From an uncultured Acidobacteriota bacterium (GTDB lineage Bacteria > Acidobacteriota > Terriglobia > Terriglobales > Acidobacteriaceae), in contig CAILBQ010000674.1 of the NCBI GenBank assembly GCA_903832475.1, forward strand, positions 1-32,409: 32,409 nucleotides of DNA. Reading direction: 5' to 3'. Under the pieces are notes generated by a model. That model worked only from the letters and a program-made list of their open reading frames with translations. It had not been told where the DNA came from and ran no database searches. Both the position numbers and the translations under genes were made by a program. This document shows positions 1 to 12,696 of this stretch, piece after piece. The first letter of the stretch is position 1. The number at the start of each line of letters is the position of its first letter.

Positions 1-2907
1 ATGACCTCGTCAAGCTCGCTGGGCGCGGCTTCGGTGACCATGCAGTTCGACATGGCGCGGGACATCAATGCGGCGGCGCGGGATGTGCAGGCGGCCATCA
101 ATGCAGCGCGAAGTCAGCTGCCCTCGTATCTGCCACAGAACCCGAGTTATCGCAAGACCAATCCGGCGGACGCGCCGATTCTGATTTTGACACTGACCTC
201 GGACGTGGTGCCGAAGCCGCAGATCTATGACGTGGCGGACTCGATCCTGGCGCAGAAGATTTCGCAGATTCAAGGTGTGGGGCAGGTGTTCGTGGGGGGC
301 AGCGCGAGCCCGGCGGTGCGGGTGGAATTGAACCCCATGCAACTGAGCGCGTATGGGGTGGGGCTCGAGTCGGTGCGGACGGCGCTGGCCGGAGCCAATG
401 CGAACCGGCCGAAGGGGGCATTTCAGGATAAAGAGCATCGATGGCTGATCAACGACAACGATCAGATCTTCAAGGCGAAAGACTATGCGCCGCTGATTGC
501 CGGGTATAACGCGACGACGGGCGCGCCGGTGCGGGTGTCGGACCTGGGCACGATCGAGAACAGCGTGGCGGATGTGCATGCGGCGGGGCTGGCGGGGATC
601 AATGACGGGCCGGGGTCGCGGATGAAGCCGGCGATCCTGCTGATCATTCTGAAAGTGCCGGGGGCGAATGTGATTTCAGCCGTGGACAACGTGCTGAAGG
701 AACTGCCGCGCTTGCAGGCGGAAATTCCGCCGACCATTCGGTTGAATGTTGCGGTCGATCGCACGACGACCATCCGAGCCAGTGTGCGCGATGTGGAGCG
801 AAGCCTTTTGATCAGCGTAGCGCTGGTGACGCTGGTGGTGTTTCTCTTTCTGCGCGAGGTATGGGCGACGATCATTCCCACCATTGCGGTGCCGTTGTCC
901 CTGGTGGGGACGTTTGGCGTGATGTACATGCTGGGGTACACGCTGGACAATCTTTCGCTGATGGCGCTGACGATTTCGACCGGCTTTGTTGTCGATGACG
1001 CCATCGTGGTGATCGAGAACATCACGCGCTATCTCGAGAAAGGCATGACGCCGTTTGAGGCGGCGATGAAGGGTTCGCGGGAGATTGGGTTTACGGTACT
1101 GTCGATGAGCCTTTCGCTGATTGCGGTGTTCCTGCCGCTGTTGCTGATGGGTGGGATCATCGGCAAGCTGTTCCGCGAATTTGCGGTGACACTGAGCGTG
1201 GCGATTGCGGTGTCGCTGCTGGTTTCGCTGACCACCACGCCGATGATGTGCGCGCGGTTTTTGAAGGCGCACGATCTTGCCGGGCATGGGCGGCTGTATC
1301 GCATCAGCGAGCGGGCGTTTCAGAAGCTGGCGGCGGAGTACGCGACGGGGCTGCGCTGGGTGCTACGGCACCAGTGGCTGATGCTGGGCGTGACGATTGG
1401 GACGTTCGTGTTGAATGTGTACCTGTTCATCCTGGTGCCGAAGGGCTTTTTTCCGCAGCAGGACACGGGGCGGCTGGGCGGGTCGACGCGGGCAGCGCAG
1501 GACATTTCGTTTGAGGCCATGCGGGACAAGCAGCAGAGCCTGGCGCAGATGGTGCTGGATGATCCAGCGGTGGCGACGACGACAGCGTTTGTGGGCGGCA
1601 ATGGGCCGGGCGGGGGAAGCACGAATGTGGGCCGCATGTTCATTGCGCTGAAGCCGCTGGCGGTGCGCAAGGTGTCGTCGGACGACGTGGTGGCGCGGCT
1701 GAGAAGCCGGTTGACGAGCGTGGCGGGGGCTACGCTGTTCTTGCAGACACAGCAGGAGTTTCAGCTGGGCGGACGCGGCGCGGATGCGCAGTACCAGTAC
1801 ACGCTTTCGGATGAAAATCTGGACGAGCTGAATCACTGGGCGCCGCAGCTGCTGGAGAAGATGCGGAGCTTGCCGGAGCTGCGCGATGTTTCGACCGATC
1901 AGCAGGACCAGGGGCTGCAGGCCAAGCTGGTCATCGATCGCGATACCGCTTCGCGGCTGGGGATCACGACGGCGCAGATCGACCAGGTACTGTACGACGC
2001 GTTTGGACAGCGGCAGGTCTCGACGATGTACACGGGGTTGAATCAGTACTTCGTCGTGATGGAAGTGGCGCCGCAGTTTCAGAACAGCCCTGATTCGTTG
2101 AACGGGATTTATATCAAGACGAGCACGGGCACGACGGTGCCGCTGGCGACGATTGCGCACTTTGATCCTTCGCGGACTTCGCTGCAGGTGAATCACCAGG
2201 GGCAGTATCCGGCGGTGACGCTAGCGTTCAACCTGGCGCCCAATGTGGCGCTGGGCGTTGCGGTGACGGCGCTTGAAAATGCGCAGCGCGAGATGGGCAT
2301 GCCGTCGGCGATTCATGCGACGTTTCAAGGGACGGCGCAGGCGTTTCAGGCTTCGCTGAAGAATGAGCCGTGGCTGATCCTGGCTTCGGTGGTGGCGGTG
2401 TATATCGTGCTGGGGATCCTGTACGAGAGCCTGATCCATCCCGTCACGATTTTGTCGACGCTGCCTTCAGCGGGAGTGGGGGCGATCCTGGCGCTGCTGC
2501 TGACGGGGACGGAGCTGAGCATCATTGCGCTGATTGGCATTTTGCTGCTGATCGGGATTGTGAAGAAGAACGCGATCCTGATGATCGATTTTGCCATTCA
2601 GGCGGAGCGCAATGACGGGATGGCGCCGATCGATGCGATCTATGCGGCGTGCCAGCTGCGCTTCCGGCCGATCATGATGACGACGATGTCGGCGCTGTTT
2701 GGCGGGCTGCCGCTGGCGTTTGGGATGGGCGTGGGTTCGGAGCTGCGGCGGCCGCTGGGCATCACCATTGTGGGCGGGCTGATTGTTTCGCAGATGCTGA
2801 CGCTGTTTACGACGCCGGTGGTATATCTCTTCTTTGACCGCTTGCAGTGGAGGGTGATGAAGCTGCGACGGATCGGGGCTGAACTGGAAGAAGCGCCGGG
2901 AGATTGA
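1..2907 (+). CDS. RND multidrug efflux permease, MdtB/MdtC-like (5'-truncated by window edge)
   Basis: Translation has MdtC-family features (MTSSSSLGAASVTMQFD, RDINAAARDVQAAINAARSQLP, YRKTNPADAPILILTLTSD, FVVDDAIVVIENITRYLEKG, GIVKKNAILMIDFAIQAER). Homologues have about 60-75 more N-terminal residues, so the Met at base 1 is probably internal. Confidence 0.95.
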   Translation: MTSSSSLGAASVTMQFDMARDINAAARDVQAAINAARSQLPSYLPQNPSYRKTNPADAPILILTLTSDVVPKPQIYDVADSILAQKISQIQGVGQVFVGGSASPAVRVELNPMQLSAYGVGLESVRTALAGANANRPKGAFQDKEHRWLINDNDQIFKAKDYAPLIAGYNATTGAPVRVSDLGTIENSVADVHAAGLAGINDGPGSRMKPAILLIILKVPGANVISAVDNVLKELPRLQAEIPPTIRLNVAVDRTTTIRASVRDVERSLLISVALVTLVVFLFLREVWATIIPTIAVPLSLVGTFGVMYMLGYTLDNLSLMALTISTGFVVDDAIVVIENITRYLEKGMTPFEAAMKGSREIGFTVLSMSLSLIAVFLPLLLMGGIIGKLFREFAVTLSVAIAVSLLVSLTTTPMMCARFLKAHDLAGHGRLYRISERAFQKLAAEYATGLRWVLRHQWLMLGVTIGTFVLNVYLFILVPKGFFPQQDTGRLGGSTRAAQDISFEAMRDKQQSLAQMVLDDPAVATTTAFVGGNGPGGGSTNVGRMFIALKPLAVRKVSSDDVVARLRSRLTSVAGATLFLQTQQEFQLGGRGADAQYQYTLSDENLDELNHWAPQLLEKMRSLPELRDVSTDQQDQGLQAKLVIDRDTASRLGITTAQIDQVLYDAFGQRQVSTMYTGLNQYFVVMEVAPQFQNSPDSLNGIYIKTSTGTTVPLATIAHFDPSRTSLQVNHQGQYPAVTLAFNLAPNVALGVAVTALENAQREMGMPSAIHATFQGTAQAFQASLKNEPWLILASVVAVYIVLGILYESLIHPVTILSTLPSAGVGAILALLLTGTELSIIALIGILLLIGIVKKNAILMIDFAIQAERNDGMAPIDAIYAACQLRFRPIMMTTMSALFGGLPLAFGMGVGSELRRPLGITIVGGLIVSQMLTLFTTPVVYLFFDRLQWRVMKLRRIGAELEEAPGD

Positions 2908-2972
2908 ATCTGAGAGGCGCTCGGCTGAGAGGAAACCGGACGTGAGGCGGGCGGACATGCTATGTTGCGGGA

Positions 2973-4313
2973 ATGCAATGGGCAAGTCCGGAAGAGCGAC
3001 ATAAGTCAGGCCAGGCGCTGCGCAAGAAGATGGCGCGGCAGCATCATGCACAGTTAGACCCAAAGAACCGGCTGACGCCGCCGCTGGTGCTGTTGCAGCG
3101 CTCAGTCAAAGGGCGAGTGCCGGCGCTGGTGAAGCTCAAATACGAGCGGATGATGGTGTCGCCGTTTGGTTACTTTCGCGGGGCGGTGCCGGTCATGGCA
3201 GCCGATCTTGCGACGATGCCGAACACGGGCATTCACGTGCAGCTGTGCGGCGACGCGCATGTGCGCAACCTGGGCGCGTATGCGGCAGAAGATGGGCGGC
3301 TGATTTTTGACATCAATGATTTCGATGAGACGTATCGCGGGCCGTTCGAGTGGGATCTGAAGCGGATGGCGGCTTCGCTGGTGGTGGCGGGGCGCGAGGC
3401 GCAAAACAAAGACAGCGTGTGCACGCGGGCCGTGCTGCGATTTGTGGCGGCGTATTGCGAATGCATGCGCGAGTATGCGCCGATGCCGGTGCTGCAGATT
3501 GTGCGCCACCAGGTGAGCCGGCTGAAAGATGTGACGCCGGTGCATATTGCGCTGCAGAAGGCGCTGCGGGCGACGCCGCTGCATACGCTGGAGCAGCTGA
3601 CGGAGCCGATTCCCGGAGCGGGGACGGGCAAAGGCGATAAGGATTTTGAGCTGGCCACGCCGCGGCGATTCAAGGAAATCAAGCCGGTGTTGACGCGGCT
3701 GACGGGGCAAAAAGCGGAGGAGGTGCTCGAGTCGCTGAAGGCGTACAAGCAGACGCTGGAGCCGCAGCGAAGACATTTCCTGGAGTCGTTCCGGCCGCTG
3801 GATGTGGCGTTCAAGGTGGTGGGCACGGGGTCGGTAGGGCTGCGGGATTATTGCGTGTACATGGAAGGCAATGGGCCGCAGGATCCGCTGTTTTTGCAGA
3901 TCAAGGAAGAGGCGGCGTCGGCGTATGCTCCTTATTTGACTGACCCGCACGTGGCGAAGCAGCAGGGGCAGCGGGTGGTGGATGGGCAGCGGTTCATCCA
4001 GATGGGAACGGACATTCTGCTGGGGTACACGAAGATTGCCGGCCGGGATTATTTGGTGAGGCAGTTGAGCGATCACAAGGCAAGCATCGAGCTGACCGAC
4101 TTGAAGGGCGACGGATTGCTCGAATATGCGCAGCTATGCGGGGAGCTGCTGGCGCGGGGTCATGCGCGGTCAGGCGATGCGCAGGTGATTGCGGGGTATG
4201 TTGGGTCGGGGAATCGGCTGGCCCGGGCGCTGGCCGCGTTTGGTGAGGTTTATGCGGAGCAGACGGTGAAGGACTGGATGGAGCTGAAGCGGGCGAAACG
4301 GTCGGCGCGGTAG
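2973..4313 (+). CDS. DUF2252 family protein
   Basis: 446-aa ORF with DUF2252-like motifs: MMVSPFGYFRGAVPVMAADLA, VQLCGDAHVRNLGAYA, FDINDFDETYRGPFEWDLKRMAASL. Confidence 0.9.
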   Translation: MQWASPEERHKSGQALRKKMARQHHAQLDPKNRLTPPLVLLQRSVKGRVPALVKLKYERMMVSPFGYFRGAVPVMAADLATMPNTGIHVQLCGDAHVRNLGAYAAEDGRLIFDINDFDETYRGPFEWDLKRMAASLVVAGREAQNKDSVCTRAVLRFVAAYCECMREYAPMPVLQIVRHQVSRLKDVTPVHIALQKALRATPLHTLEQLTEPIPGAGTGKGDKDFELATPRRFKEIKPVLTRLTGQKAEEVLESLKAYKQTLEPQRRHFLESFRPLDVAFKVVGTGSVGLRDYCVYMEGNGPQDPLFLQIKEEAASAYAPYLTDPHVAKQQGQRVVDGQRFIQMGTDILLGYTKIAGRDYLVRQLSDHKASIELTDLKGDGLLEYAQLCGELLARGHARSGDAQVIAGYVGSGNRLARALAAFGEVYAEQTVKDWMELKRAKRSAR

Positions 4314-4319
4314 AGGCCC

Positions 4320-4373
4320 GGGGCTGAAGCCCGCGATACTGCAATTCTGTATTCAGGGGCATGAATGCCCCTG
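4320..4373. repeat. Intergenic pair of short palindromes (REP-like): GGGCT-GA-AGCCC and CAGGGGCAT-GA-ATGCCCCTG
   Basis: Read directly: 4321-4325/4328-4332 and 4354-4362/4365-4373 are perfect inverted repeats, both with a central GA, in the gap between two convergent genes. Confidence 0.7.
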
Positions 4374-4437
4374 CTCCCTCCATGAAAGGCGCTGTTTCTT
4401 GTCGCGAATGCCGTGATCTTTCCTAGTTATCGCGGAG

Positions 4438-5493
4438 CTATCTGGCGAGATGAAGGTCGAGGAATCGGGCGGCTTCGGTGAAGGCGTCGGCGGATTCGGG
4501 GGAGTCGGGGACGACGAGATATTCGGCGTGGGAGGCGGCTTCGAAGACGAGGAGCTGGGCTTCGACGCCGGCTTTCAAAAGCTTCTGGTGGACGCGGACG
4601 GTGTCGCTGAGGAAGAGGTCGCGCGTGCCGGAGATGAGGATGGTGGGTGGGAATCCGGAGAAGTCTCCGTAGACGGGGGAAAGCAGCGGCTCTTTGCGGT
4701 CGTGGGAGCCGGCGTAAAGCTTGGAGGCGGCGTCCAGCTGGCCGTCTTCCGAGCCGAGGACGTTGTCGATGTATTCGTTGGTGAAGTAGGTGTCGCCGGT
4801 CTTGGTGAGGTCGGACCAGGGTGTGCCGGCCAGGATGGCTGCGGGCAAAGGCAGGTGCAGCTCTTTGAGACGGAGGATGGTGGCCAGGGTGAGGCCTCCG
4901 CCGGCGGAGGTGCCGAAGAGGGCAAGATTTTTGGCGGGGTGAGTCTTGAGCACTTCTTTCCAAACCGCCACGGTGTCATCGACGGCCGCGGGGAAGGGGT
5001 GGTCGGGGGGCATGCGGTAGTCGATGGAGAGGACTTGCGTCTTGCTGTAGTGAGCCATGACGACAGCTTCAGTAAGGCAAGCGCGACCGGCGAAAGAGAC
5101 GTAGCCGCCGCCATGCACGTTGACCAGCAGGCGATTGCGATTTTCGGGGGCGACGGTGTCGGGATTGACGAGGTAGACGTGAACGCCGGCGATGGTCTGC
5201 TCTTCGTCGGTAACATGGAACTGCTTTTCGAGGGCTGCGGCTTGCATGGCCTCGCTTTCGTCGCCCGGCTTGATCAGCGCCTTCCACTGATCGGCGGTGA
5301 GAGATAGCGGGGCAGTGCTGCCGGTCCAGGGTTTGGCGATGGCTTTCTGCAGTTCGGGGCTGACGGTGGTGGGGGTGGGGATGGTGCGGGCGGGGATGGT
5401 GCGGTCTTGGGCTGGGGCGGAGATCAGCGAGCAGAAGAGGAGCGACGAGGCGAGGATTACTGATAAGGCGAGGGACTTATGAGAGCGGTGCAT
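4438..5493 (-). CDS. Secreted alpha/beta hydrolase (HSL-like esterase/lipase)
   Basis: N-terminal signal peptide (MHRSHKSLALSVILASSLLFCSLISAPAQ), oxyanion-hole motif HGGGYV, nucleophile elbow GTSAGGG, C-terminal His in AASHAEY. Confidence 0.88.
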   Translation of the reverse strand: MHRSHKSLALSVILASSLLFCSLISAPAQDRTIPARTIPTPTTVSPELQKAIAKPWTGSTAPLSLTADQWKALIKPGDESEAMQAAALEKQFHVTDEEQTIAGVHVYLVNPDTVAPENRNRLLVNVHGGGYVSFAGRACLTEAVVMAHYSKTQVLSIDYRMPPDHPFPAAVDDTVAVWKEVLKTHPAKNLALFGTSAGGGLTLATILRLKELHLPLPAAILAGTPWSDLTKTGDTYFTNEYIDNVLGSEDGQLDAASKLYAGSHDRKEPLLSPVYGDFSGFPPTILISGTRDLFLSDTVRVHQKLLKAGVEAQLLVFEAASHAEYLVVPDSPESADAFTEAARFLDLHLAR

Positions 5494-5601
5494 GGGTGGG
5501 CTCCTCTTTTGATGGAACGGTCCAACTATAACGCAAGCCGTGGCGAGACGGAGGCCTTATGCTTGCGTGGGCTTGGGGCGGCGTGAAAGCATGAGGCCGC
5601 T

Positions 5602-7116
5602 ATGAAATACATTCTTTCGTTGGACCAGGGAACTACGAGTTCGCGGGCGATCCTGTTCGATCACGCGGGTGCGATTGTTGCGGTGGCGCAGCAGGAGTTT
5701 CAACAGATTTATCCGCAGCAGGGCTGGGTCGAGCATGATCCGACGGAGATTCTCACGTCGCAGATGAGCTGCGCGGTGCAGGCCATGGTGCGGGCCGGGG
5801 TGGAGGCGCAGGATGTGGCGGCGCTGGGCATTACCAACCAGCGCGAGACGGTGGTGATCTGGGACCGCGAGACAGGCAAGCCGGTGTACAACGCCATTGT
5901 GTGGCAGGACCGGCGCGGGGCGGGGCACTGCAGGGAGCTGGTGGATGCGGGCGCGGAGGAATCGGTGCGCGCGCGGACCGGGCTGGTGCTGGACCCTTAT
6001 TTTTCTGCGACCAAGATTACGTGGATCCTGGACAATGTGGCGGGGGCGCGGGCAGCGGCGGAGGCGGGCAAGCTGGCCATGGGCACGATCGACACGTGGC
6101 TGATCTGGAACCTGACGCATGGGGAAGGACAAACACCGGTTCACGTGACGGACCAGACGAATGCTTCGCGGACGCTGCTTTATAACATCGTCGAAGGGCG
6201 CTGGGATGAGGAGATGCTGCGGCTGTTTCGCATCCCGGCGAGTTTGCTGCCGGAGGTTCGTTGGTCGAGCGAAGTGGTGGGCGAAGTGAACACCACGCAT
6301 GGGCTGGCGGGGATCAAGATTGCCGGCATCGCCGGGGACCAGCAGGCAGCGTTGTTTGGGCAGCTTTGCTTTTCGCCGGGTGAGGCGAAGAACACTTATG
6401 GGACGGGGTGCTTCCTGCTGCAGAACATTGGCACGGGTTTCCTGCAGTCGAAAAACCGGTTGATTACGACGCTGGCGGCGAGTGCCAATCGGAAGCTGGA
6501 GTATGCGCTGGAGGGAAGCATCTTCATTGGCGGGGCGGTGGTGCAGTGGCTGCGGGATAACTTGAAGATGATAGGGTCGTCGGCGGAGGTGGAGTTGCTG
6601 GCGGCTTCGGTTCCGGATGCGGGCGGAGTGGTGTTTGTGCCGGCGTTTGTGGGGCTGGGCGCACCGCATTGGGATCCGCATGCCAGCGGGTTGATTATCG
6701 GGCTGCGCAGGAGCACGCAGCCGGGGCATATTGCGCGGGCGGCTCTCGAAAGCATTGCCTTTCAGGTAGCCGACGCGCTGGATGCGATGCAGCAGGATTC
6801 GGAAGCGGGGACGGGAACCAAGCTGCCGGCGCTGCGGGTGGATGGCGGGGCGGCGGTGAATGATCTGATGATGCAGTTCCAGGCGGATGTGCTGGGGGTT
6901 CCGGTGCTGCGGCCGCAGGTGACGGAGACGACGGCGCTGGGGGCGGCGTACCTGGCGGGGCTGGCGGTGGGGTTCTGGAGCGGGCCGGACGAGTTGAGGG
7001 CGCAGCGGCAGAGCGATACGCGGTTTGAGCCGGTGCTCGATCGCGGCGAGATCGCGGAGCGGCGCGCGCGGTGGACGGAGGCGGTGAAGCGGTCGATGGG
7101 GTGGACGAGGAGCTAG
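5602..7116 (+). CDS. glpK: Glycerol kinase
   Basis: FGGY kinase with [76 protein letters not shown], and [28 protein letters not shown]. Confidence 0.97.
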   Translation: MKYILSLDQGTTSSRAILFDHAGAIVAVAQQEFQQIYPQQGWVEHDPTEILTSQMSCAVQAMVRAGVEAQDVAALGITNQRETVVIWDRETGKPVYNAIVWQDRRGAGHCRELVDAGAEESVRARTGLVLDPYFSATKITWILDNVAGARAAAEAGKLAMGTIDTWLIWNLTHGEGQTPVHVTDQTNASRTLLYNIVEGRWDEEMLRLFRIPASLLPEVRWSSEVVGEVNTTHGLAGIKIAGIAGDQQAALFGQLCFSPGEAKNTYGTGCFLLQNIGTGFLQSKNRLITTLAASANRKLEYALEGSIFIGGAVVQWLRDNLKMIGSSAEVELLAASVPDAGGVVFVPAFVGLGAPHWDPHASGLIIGLRRSTQPGHIARAALESIAFQVADALDAMQQDSEAGTGTKLPALRVDGGAAVNDLMMQFQADVLGVPVLRPQVTETTALGAAYLAGLAVGFWSGPDELRAQRQSDTRFEPVLDRGEIAERRARWTEAVKRSMGWTRS

Positions 7117-7178
7117 GGGCCAGGGACGAGGAGTTAAGGGACGAGGGAGTCAGACTCAGGTTGCGAGAGGCCTCTTAT

Positions 7179-7211
7179 CCCACCCATGACGGTGTGGCTG
7201 TCATGGATGGG
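7179..7211. repeat. Intergenic imperfect inverted repeat CCCACCCATGAC-(9 nt)-GTCATGGATGGG
   Basis: Arms 7179-7190 and 7200-7211 pair at 11 of 12 positions around loop ggtgtggct. It lies between glpK and a convergent oxidoreductase gene. Confidence 0.65.
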
Positions 7212-7282
7212 GCACACGTTTTCTATTTCCCGTTCAGCTTTGCTCTTTCTGTTTTGAGTCCTTCTTCGCTCAGTCCCTTTTT

Positions 7283-10231
<2,949 letters not shown>

Positions 10232-10453
10232 CCTTGGATTGTGTCCTCATTTGATGGCGCCTGGGGTGACATAAGACGTGGAGAGCGCCCGATTGGTACA
10301 CCCATCATAGCCTGAGAGTGAGCGAAATCGGGATGAGGTGTGGCTGGGCGACATCCCCATTAGAGAAACAATCTCTCCATTGCTATGGATTGCCGGCGGA
10401 TATGCGGCGTACACTGGGAGCGTTCCGCCTGAGCGCTGATTTGACGAGGTGTT

Positions 10454-11215
10454 TTGTTGCGCGTTTCGCTGTTCATCACCTGCTACAACGACGCCCTTTT
10501 TCCCGAAACGGGAAAGGCGGTGGTGAATGTGCTGGAGCGGCTGGGCCACGAGATCGAGTTTCGCCCGGAGCAGACCTGTTGCGGGCAGATGCACTGGAAC
10601 ACCGGCTACCTGCGCGAGGCGGTGCCGATCATTCGCCACTTTGTGAAGGTGTACCAGGATGTGGAGACGGTGGTGATCCCTTCTTCGTCGTGCGTGTCGA
10701 TGATGCGCGATCACTATGTGAAGGCGGCGGAGATGGATGGGGACGCGAAGCTGGTCGCCGATGTTGAGGCGCTGCTGCCGCGGATTTTTGAGTTTTCGGA
10801 ATTCCTGGTGCGCAAGCTGGGGGTGGAAGATGTGGGGGCTTCGTATCCGCACAAGGTGACGTACCACGCCAGTTGCCATTCGGAGCGGAGTCTGCACCTG
10901 GGGGATATTCCCATCCGGCTGCTGAAGCGGGTGCGTGGGCTGGACTTGCAGCCGATTCAGAACATTCAGGAGTGCTGTGGCTTTGGGGGAACTTTTTCGA
11001 TCAAGAATCCGGATGTGTCTTCGGCGATGCTGGCGGACAAGGTGCGCAACGTGCTGAACACCGGCGCTGAGGTCTGCACGGCCGTGGATAACAGCTGCCT
11101 GATGCACATCTACGGGTCGCTGCACCGGCAGAGGACGTTTGCGCGGACGGCGCATATTGCCGAGATCCTGGCCTCGGGATACGACAAAGAAGTGACTGCG
11201 GAGGCGTTTGTATGA
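10454..11215 (+). CDS. lutA: Lactate utilization protein LutA (CCG-domain Fe-S oxidoreductase)
   Basis: TTG start. RVSLFITCYNDALFPETGKAVVNVLERLG, QTCCGQMHWNTGY, YHASCHSERSL, ECCGFGGTFSIKNPDVSSAML. Stop overlaps the next gene (ATGA). Confidence 0.95.
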   Translation: MLRVSLFITCYNDALFPETGKAVVNVLERLGHEIEFRPEQTCCGQMHWNTGYLREAVPIIRHFVKVYQDVETVVIPSSSCVSMMRDHYVKAAEMDGDAKLVADVEALLPRIFEFSEFLVRKLGVEDVGASYPHKVTYHASCHSERSLHLGDIPIRLLKRVRGLDLQPIQNIQECCGFGGTFSIKNPDVSSAMLADKVRNVLNTGAEVCTAVDNSCLMHIYGSLHRQRTFARTAHIAEILASGYDKEVTAEAFV

Positions 11216-12696
11216 GTGGTGTGCAGACGCAGGACGGGACGCAGTGGAACCGGCAGGATTTTCCTGAGGCAGCGAAGGAAATCCTGGAGCAGTCGCAGAC
11301 GCGCAAGAACGTGCAGCATGCGACCAATGTGATCCAGGGCAAGCGCAACAAGGTGGTGGCGGAGCTGCCGGATTGGGAAGATCTGCGCGAGGCGGGAGCG
11401 CAGATCAAGGCGCATACGCTGCGGCATCTGGACCACTACCTGGCGGAGTTCGAAGCCAACTGCACTGCGGCCGGAGGCCATGTGCATTGGGCGAGCGATG
11501 CGGCGGAAGCCAATCGGATCATCCTGGGTCTGGTGCAGCAGCATGACGCCAAAGAAGTGATCAAGATCAAGACCATGACTTCGGAAGAAGTCGGGCTGAA
11601 TGCGACGCTCGAGGCGAATGGGATCGCTCCAATTGAGACGGACCTGGCGGAGTTGATTGTGCAGATGGGGAAGGACCGGCCATCGCATTTTGTGGCGCCG
11701 GCGCTGCATGTGAACCGGGCACAGGTGCGGGCGATCTTTCAGAAGGAGATGCACCTGCCTGATCTCGGTGATCGTCCGGAGGACCTGGCGACCGCCGCGA
11801 GGACGTATCTGAGAGAAAAATATCTGCGCATCAAGGTGGCGATTTCGGGCGGGAATTTTCTCATCGCCGACTCGGGCGGGATGTGCATTGTGGAATCCGA
11901 GGGCAATGGGCGGATGTGCCTGACGCTGCCCGATGTGCTCATCTCGATTGTGGGGATCGAGAAGGTGATTCCCAGCTTTCAGGACCTCGAGGTTTTCTTG
12001 CAGACGCTGCCGCGGTCGGCGACGGGCGAGCGGATGAATCCGTATAACTCGACGTGGTGCGGGGTGCATCCGGGAGATGGGCCGCAGGAATTTCACGTGG
12101 TGCTGCTGGACAATGGCCGGAGCCCCATTCTGGCGGACAAGGAAGCGCGGCAGACGCTGCAGTGTATTCGCTGCGCGGCTTGTTTGAACGCGTGCCCGGT
12201 GTATCACCAGACGGGCGGGCACGCGTATGAGTCGGTGTATGCGGGGCCGATTGGGGCGATTTTGACGCCGCAGTTGCATTCGATGAAGGAAGGGCGCTCG
12301 CTGCCCTATGCTTCTTCGCTGTGCGGGGCCTGTTACCAGGTGTGCCCGGTGAAGATCAACATTCCCGAAGTGCTGATTCATCTGCGCGGGAAGGTGGTGC
12401 AGGAGGATCAGGCGACACTGGCGGGCAAGTTCAGCTTGTGGAACATCGGCATGCAGGCGGCGGCGTTTTTGTTCGCGGACGCGGGGCGGTTAGGGCTGGC
12501 GGAGCGGGTGGGAGCGGTGGGGCAGAAGGTGCTGGTTTCGAAGAACGGGTTCATTGAGTGGATGCCGCTGATGCTGGGGGGATGGACGCAGACCAGGGAT
12601 CTCAAGGCGCTGCCGGCGCAGTCGTTTCGGCAGTGGTGGGCGAAGGAGAAGGCGCCAAGTGCTGCCGCGAAGAACGGGAGGGTGTCGCATGGCTGA
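11212..12696 (+). CDS. lutB: Lactate utilization protein LutB (4Fe-4S ferredoxin protein)
   Basis: CIRCAACLNACPVYHQTGGHAYESVYAGPIGAILTP and CGACYQVCPVKINIPEVLIHLR are typical of LutB/YkgF. Sits between lutA and lutC. Confidence 0.96.
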   Translation: MSGVQTQDGTQWNRQDFPEAAKEILEQSQTRKNVQHATNVIQGKRNKVVAELPDWEDLREAGAQIKAHTLRHLDHYLAEFEANCTAAGGHVHWASDAAEANRIILGLVQQHDAKEVIKIKTMTSEEVGLNATLEANGIAPIETDLAELIVQMGKDRPSHFVAPALHVNRAQVRAIFQKEMHLPDLGDRPEDLATAARTYLREKYLRIKVAISGGNFLIADSGGMCIVESEGNGRMCLTLPDVLISIVGIEKVIPSFQDLEVFLQTLPRSATGERMNPYNSTWCGVHPGDGPQEFHVVLLDNGRSPILADKEARQTLQCIRCAACLNACPVYHQTGGHAYESVYAGPIGAILTPQLHSMKEGRSLPYASSLCGACYQVCPVKINIPEVLIHLRGKVVQEDQATLAGKFSLWNIGMQAAAFLFADAGRLGLAERVGAVGQKVLVSKNGFIEWMPLMLGGWTQTRDLKALPAQSFRQWWAKEKAPSAAAKNGRVSHG

